DNA of 64,000 bases from Metellina segmentata (lineage: Eukaryota > Arthropoda > Arachnida > Araneae > Tetragnathidae). Of the stretch, positions 58,310 through 64,000 are shown piece after piece. The notes under the pieces are model-generated. The model saw only the letters and a program-made list of their open reading frames with translations. It was not told the origin of the DNA and did no database searches. The stretch is from the NCBI GenBank assembly GCA_947359465.1, contig OX375873.1:133068899-133132898 (forward strand), written 5' to 3'. Within the stretch, counting starts at the first letter, position 1, and every line of letters starts with the position of its first letter. Made by a program: the position numbers and the translations under genes.

Positions 58310-59580
58310 CAGTTCAGTTCAGTGGAGTACAATTCTGATCTGGGGAATATATGATCAGTTTTACCAGTGAACAGACATCTCTTCGAGCGATTTTATCCTT
58401 TTAATCCAAAGGAATAAAATTCTAAGACGGAAAACAAATTGTTCCTTGCCTAGATCCTGTAACAATTTGGAGCAGTATTTTACATCAGAGCAATCACTTC
58501 AGGACATGTTTCGATGCGAAGATAAACCACCAGGAGAATTAAGTGAAGGAAGAAACTACCGAGAAGATTTGAATATCTCCTCGGTACTGCTAGACTAGAT
58601 AACATTCGTGTCTTTTTTTTCCAAAGAGTATTACAACCTTTGTTCATTTTCAAACGCATGTCTTTCTGTCTTTAATAACGGTGGTAACAATGATGTTAAG
58701 GTGAAATAAATATGTACATTAATAGATAGAGTTAGTGTATGACACTTTCAAGGTATCTACTTGCAAGTTCAAATGGCGACCATCCCATTTGGCATTTAAG
58801 ACTTCATCCCGGACTCCATTCTATTCAATGAAACAATTCCGAGACAATAGTTGTCCAGCTATTCCCTCGGCTGTGATGGTCATCTGATTTGCGGCGGTCT
58901 ATAGCTACGGATGATATTAATAAAGCTATTGCCTTAGGGGGACGCACGACCAATCAAACAGCTGAGGACGTCCCTGCAGAAATCCCTTGGAGAATGTTCG
59001 ACAATTGCTCAGAAGGATGGCTCCTAGGAAACTAATTTGGGAGCCAAAACGTCTTATTTCGAGAAGAATGGACTGCCTTTCCACTGTCATACATATTGTA
59101 GTTTAGATGTGCATCTGAACATATTTCATTGTTAATTGCGCACATCACAAACGCAATTGATTGCATTTAATAACAGCGTATTTGAAAAGCTTACAAATAT
59201 CCGACAATATTTAAATGAATTATATCCAAGGTAATTTTCCGTTTTGTCATTATAGGTATTGTACCACCACAGATGCTTCAAAGTTAACACAAATGGAATT
59301 GAAAATTTATAAAAGTTGTTTTCAAACACTCTTGAATATTACTTTTGCAAGATCACAAAAATGCACATAGAAGAATAACTGTTGTTACTCCATACCTATG
59401 CAGAGCAATCTCCAAATCAAACACCAAGTACTAATACAAGCATGTAGGATAAATTTATTTGAATATTCATTTTTCATTGCTGATTCCAGGCATCATCAGA
59501 ACTACAAATGATCAAATTTATGGAATTTTGATATGCCTTAAACGTTTTCAACTGTCTAGAAAGAAGAAATTATTTGCAAC
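58310..59580. other. Spacer; possible decayed transposase tail at 58790-59080
   Basis: 58790-59080 is GC-richer. In one plus frame it reads segments such as ATDDINKAIALGGRTTNQTA and DVPAEIPWRMFDNCSEGWL, interrupted by stops. The order is reminiscent of the C-terminus of mariner-type transposases, but it is too weak to assign. The rest shows nothing. Confidence 0.3.
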
Positions 59581-59591
59581 TGATATTTTTT

Positions 59592-59905
59592 AGGTATTTA
59601 ATTAACAACGTACAGGGAAACAGATCGAGCATTAATGACGGTCCAGGATCAACCCCTGAAATGAGAGATCCAAGGACAACAAGTAATTTTGAACCACGTT
59701 CAGTTGACGAGGTCACACTTGACCTGGTACTCTATTCTCCAAACCTTTACACCACGCCTACGTGAGGACATTTGTGGTCACCACAGATTTAACATACACT
59801 ATCCCCCTTTGTATATAAGAGTCTCTAGTAAGATAAAAACTCGCAACTCTCCGTTTGTTACAGTTAGTTACTGTTCAAAACGGGCTACCACAGCTTCTAT
59901 TTGTT
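59592..59905 (-). repeat. SINE-2, longest copy
   Basis: Tail region TTTAATTAACAACGTACAGG, then GGATCAACCCCTGAAATGAG and TTGAACCACGTTCAGTTGAC. CTATTCTCCAAACC follows, then TTTGTGGTCACCACAGATTT and a decayed tRNA-like head (AAAACTCGCAACTCTCCG). At about 310 bp it defines the approximate unit length. Confidence 0.75.
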
Positions 59906-60053
59906 ACTAGTATAGGAGACAAGCTGCATAAAAGTTGGTGTAATAAAATTTGAAGCACTGGAAACATAATTTTCCGAGTTTAACCTGTATATCATATTTC
60001 CAACATTGCTTTTACCCTAGGACACATTTAATAACTAAACAACTATCGGTTAA

Positions 60054-60625
60054 GGGGTCCGGGAATCAAAATTATAAAATCTTCAGTTTTACAGTTTTTT
60101 TTCTGAACTTTTTTCTGTAGGTATACATTGTATTTTGCAATTATAATAACTATTTTATATTTTCAAAACTTTAAACTTTTTTTATTAAAATTTTAAAAAA
60201 TGTCTAAAGTTTGACGTTGTACAAAATTGATATGATAACAAATCACTTTATTTTTGCATTAATTTCTAAACGATCATACTATAAACTGTCTTCGTGAATT
60301 TTGATTAAAACAATTAGAAATTTTTTTTTAATATTTTCTTCAAAAACTACATAAATCACATGGTATACTAATATATATATATATACAGTTACTGAAGACA
60401 AATTAGAGAAATATATTTGTGAAGTAAATATAGAAAATTTCATTCATTTATGACAAGTAGTTTTTAAATTATATCTATTTTTCACTTTTGAAATCCCATT
60501 TAATACAAAAGGAAAAAAAAGAGACGAAGGCTCGTTTGATTTGCAGCTGTCATGTTTATAAAATGTTGAATATTTCCGGTTCTACTGATGGTAGAAACAA
60601 AATTTAGGTGTTATTTTATTCAGAA

Positions 60626-60657
<32 letters not shown>

Positions 60658-60714
60658 TTTTAAGATAATAAAAAAATTGAATTTTTTTTTTTAATAATTT
60701 GATTCTAAAACCCC
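60054..60714 (-). mobile_element. MITE-1 copy 2 (TTAA-flanked), ~660 bp
   Basis: It is flanked by perfect TTAA on both sides (60050-60053 and 60715-60718). Terminal repeats are GGGGTCCGGGAATC and GATTCTAAAACCCC. The interior is inverse-collinear with 33226-33923 (for example GTAGGTATACATTGTATTTT against its complement near 33850). A TA run at 60630 expands it. Confidence 0.85.
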
Positions 60715-60718
60715 TTAA

Positions 60719-63085
60719 TTAGAGGTTATATTTCATTGATCAAGAAGTCTAAAACTGGCTATAAGTCATGCAGAGTGCATTGTGAAAAATGTGTGAATAA
60801 TCTCTCCGATGATTAAATACAGGTATGACTGATTTACATAGGCTGTATAGTTGGCTAAGAGCAAGAAACATGAACTGAATAAGGATTTTCTACTTTCCAT
60901 CTATTTAAAGACAAACTCTTAGTTTCTATGTAAAAAATAAACAGTATAAGCATTTTAATAGAGTTATAGATGTTTCACAAAAATTAAAACATGAATAACC
61001 ATTTCTAACCACCCTGATAGAAAACATTTCGTGTCTCCGGAAAGAAATCAGTTGATAAGTGTATGCTCCAATCCATCGATATTTCATCTATAAAGTTGTA
61101 ATTCATTCAAGGTATGCGGCTCCCGAAAATACTCGTTTTGGTGAGCATTTTAGTTTTTTATTTGTTCATTTTATAGGCCACACATTCAGGATCTAAAAAA
61201 TGCTTTAATTTTACAATAACTACAAACAAAGTTACAGGAAAAATAAAAACATTGAACAACCTTGTTCGTGCTTTATTAAAATATTTTAATGCGTTTTCTG
61301 AAAAACTTCGTATTCGTTATTTTGTTTGCTATAGATATCCTATCTCAAAAAGTTTTTAATATATTGAAATGAAATTTTGCTGCAATTTTTTATTCATTTG
61401 AAGATATGTTACGAACTAAAATCTAACCTCTATATATTTATTATTTATTTTAATGACGATTCTTTTAAAAATATGAGAATAAAAAATTTAAAAAAATGGA
61501 GATTTTGTACAAAGTTTGGAATATTTCAATAACTTTTAAAACTAATGAATTTCTTTTAGCTCACAACACAGATACATATGCTAAATATATTCTGTATGAA
61601 ATTTAGCGAAATATATTCATCGGAATCGGTTATACAAGGTGTGGCATAAATGTAAATTGTTACAAACATTTTGATAAAAATTATATACATTTTGGAAGCT
61701 AATGAATATTTCATTGAAATTACATTTAAATTAATAGTTTTATACCCCATTTTAATAAGAAACCTTTTTATGACTCATTAAAATTTTATGTATTAAAAGA
61801 AAATAATTTGATGGTAGGCACGTACATACTGGTTCGAAATCAGGGAATCAAGCCACACAAATAATTAAGTTTTGATCAGGAAATAACAGATAAAATACCG
61901 ATTTTAATACAAAACTAAATAGTCTTCGAAAATTATTTTTTACTTAAAACTTACTTTTCTAATAAATATTTCTTTATTTTTAAATAAAAATAAAGAACTA
62001 CTCTATAATCTAAATATTATCTAGTATGCGTTAAAATTAAACTAGAGAAAACAGGCGTTTGATAGGGAACAGTTCCTTTTACTGTATTCCAAAAGTCAGA
62101 AATACAGGCTATAAAATTATGAATTGTTATTCTGCTTTCATAAAACATTTTGTATTCGTACCTTTGATACAAAATCATCTAAACGTGCTTTCTTACAATT
62201 CATTGATTAAAAAAAATAGTTTTTGAGCACATGGAATACAAGACCAAAATTTGCAAGTTTGGAGGAACAATAATTTAAACTTTAAAATTCCGGAATCTAC
62301 TTGCTGATTTCAGAAGAGAAAATTCAAAAAGAAACTCACTATTCTGTAAAGTTAAACGTTGATTTATTTTTCACTTGTCAAAACTAAGCAGATCCACACA
62401 AACACACGAGAACATTAATTACGAAATATATCTCATTAATGTAATAAATGAATCCCAAGTGCTAAAAATGTCATTCTTGTCGTAAGCGATAATTAATTAC
62501 GAAGCGTAATTAACAGAATGCAGCATATTTGGTTTGTTAAATTTAAACAATGTTGACATTTGATTACTTTTACTTGTAGTTCAAGACCTTGTGTGATGTT
62601 GCATTCCGATTTTTAGGATTGATTAATTGTCCTTTCTCTGTCAAACTAATTATATTGAGATCTTTGAATGTAAAGACAGATTGGGGATGATATTTACTAG
62701 AAAACAATGTAGTCTAAAGAAATTTAAATATACTCAAATTAGTAAGTGTCGAATGATTTTACTTTAACCACAATTCATCCCATAATTAAAGTTTTGAGAA
62801 TCAAAACGATCGTTATTAATTTATCTAGACTTCATTTTTACTGCGATATTGTTCATTTAAATGCGCATGTAAATGCACAAATTCCAGAAAATATCAAACG
62901 ATTTTGACAAGTCAAATAAAAAATGGATGTTTGGTGGTAAATAGGAAGTGCCATATTTGTATATTATAATTACTAAAAATATTTTTGCGCGAATTTCATC
63001 GTAGCTATTTGAAAAGAAACACTATAGGCTCCGCTTATCTACTTTTAAAAATTTTTATTTATTTTTTACATATCAGCATACTGTA
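60719..63085. other. No gene recognised; AT-rich spacer
   Basis: About 2.4 kb with no recognisable element or coding frame. Confidence 0.4.
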
Positions 63086-63089
63086 GGTT

Positions 63090-63308
63090 GTTTTTTGGTT
63101 TTTTGAGTTTTATGAAGCAATGGCCATATTTATCCACGCTGAGACAGACACAAACCATAAAATATCAAGTAATAGACACACTCAATTTGAAATTTTTACT
63201 GAGGTAGAAGAGAGAAATACACCAAGGAGGAATTTACCAGACATGAATCGAACCTACAACACGAAGGTTGCTAGCGCAGTGGGCCTCCCACTGAGCCACG
63301 ACGACCAC
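63090..63308 (-). repeat. SINE-1, best-preserved copy
   Basis: The reverse complement starts GTGGTCGTCGTGGCTCAGTG (A box TGGCTCAGTGG). AGGTTCGATTCATGTCTGG (B box) follows, then GGTGTATTTCTCTCTTCTAC, a body, AAATATGGCCATTGCTTCAT and a TAAAACTC tail. Spacing of the A and B boxes fits a tRNA-derived polymerase III promoter. Confidence 0.88.
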
Positions 63309-63382
63309 TTCATGTTCTAGGAATATCTATTACCCTGCTATGCATGCCTTTCTGGGGGTAAATACGGTGGGATGGGTAAATA

Positions 63383-63952
63383 AACTAACCTACAATAATG
63401 AACCGGCCAGCAAGATATGATGGTATAAAGGAAGTAATACATGATTTAATAATGGGATGGTCCCCCAGGTGCTGCAATTACATTAGCAATCCTTCTGGGC
63501 ATACTATCAACAAGGTTTTCATACACAGCTATGGTTATTTGTGTCCATTCCTGCTGCAAGAATGTCATCAGCTCACCTGTAGATTTAGGACGTGGTTCCC
63601 TGGTCCGCCAGCGTCGCTCTGACTCGTCCCACAAATGTTCTATGAGGTTTAAGTCGTGACTCTGAGTAGACCATGGAAGACGTTTAACATACATATCTTG
63701 ATACAACTGCTTGACAGAAGCTGCAATGACAAAAGAAGCATGGAGCGTTGATGTCCTGGAAGTAACATTCGCCCATTCCATAAAACTGCCAGAGCGTAGG
63801 AAGAACCTAATTGTCCAAAATGTTCATGTAGGCTTCGGCTTTCAATCGACCAAGAACAACATGCAAAGGTCCCAGCCATACCACGAAAACACCCCCAAAC
63901 AAATAGTCGGATTTTATGCAAATCCTCAGGCGTCTGGTCTATTACTGTAGTG
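63383..63952 (-). mobile_element. Tc1-A4: Tc1-like deletion derivative
   Basis: Diverged terminal repeats (AACTAACCTACAATAATG and ATTACTGTAGTGTA) bound a C-terminal transposase fragment. It has the same left-deletion junction as A1 and A3: the terminal repeat runs directly into CCGACTATTTGTTTGGGGGT on the minus strand. Confidence 0.88.
63473..63921 (-). pseudogene. Tc1 transposase C-terminal fragment in Tc1-A4
   Basis: On the minus strand the reading starts in the shared junction (IRLFVWGCF region, near 63915). It shifts frame at least once between about 63740 and 63850, and then runs open from 63781. FVIAASVKQLYQDMYVKRLP, STQSHDLNLIEHLWDESERR (catalytic Glu kept in LIEHLWD) and REPRPKSTGELMTFLQQEW lead to a stop at about 63446. 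The second catalytic Asp region is scrambled (a G-H-Q-R reading in place of Q-D-D-N). Inactive. Confidence 0.8.
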
Positions 63953-64000
63953 TATATCTTGAGGAGCGTATATGGTCAGTGGATCAACAACGTATTTAAG

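Overview
This is a eukaryotic, AT-rich, gene-poor window. I found no intact host gene, tRNA, rRNA, CRISPR array or prokaryotic feature. It is mostly a graveyard of transposable elements lying in low-complexity DNA. The element set (Tc1/mariner elements, a non-LTR retrotransposon whose ORF1 looks like DUF4780, tRNA-derived SINEs, Helitron-like termini beside TA microsatellites, and a DUF4817-like transposon) points to an arthropod. My guess is a chelicerate such as a spider, but that is inference only.

Layout. 1-2.4 kb is non-repetitive. 2.8-4.0 kb is a decayed copy of a long non-coding repeat family, here called R1. 4.67-6.38 kb is a Helitron-like element on the minus strand with an internal 4-unit tandem repeat. 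7.8-11.1 kb is a minus-strand non-LTR retrotransposon: ORF1, an APE endonuclease, a partial reverse transcriptase and RNase H, with the RT core deleted. 11.8-17.5 kb holds two head-to-tail R1 copies. The second copy has been opened by two Tc1 families, one SINE fragment of each type, an inverted R1 end and a (TA)n tract. 17.6-18.9 kb has a DUF4817-type mariner relic abutting another Tc1 deletion derivative. 21.2-22.1 kb is a third Tc1 pseudogene.

From 22 to 64 kb the recognisable units are interspersed short elements. SINE-1 has a tRNA-like head with good A and B boxes. SINE-2 is a second tRNA-derived SINE. MITE-1 is flanked by TTAA (33.2 and 60.05 kb, inverted relative to each other). MITE-2 has CACT ends and apparent TA duplications (23.9, 40.2 and 45.5 kb). 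A short Helitron-like family has three copies (41.4, 51.3 and 52.2 kb). A repeat built on the palindrome GACGAGATATCTCGTC is scattered throughout, and repeat P is present twice (26.3 and 57.9 kb). There are two minisatellites and several TA tracts.

Between these lie islands of higher GC, about 0.5-0.9 kb each, that match nothing else in the window (for example 1-560, 25.1-25.9, 32.5-33.05, 39.2-39.8, 44.6-45.1, 50.4-51.1 and 53.95-54.55 kb). They are the best candidates for unique, possibly regulatory, sequence. The 25 kb island contains a 17-bp palindrome matching a spaced MORE-type POU dimer site. I see no dedicated novel biological system. The most informative structures are the nested R1/Tc1 locus, which supplies its own empty insertion site, the shared-breakpoint Tc1 deletion derivatives, and the palindromic CTCGTC repeat family.
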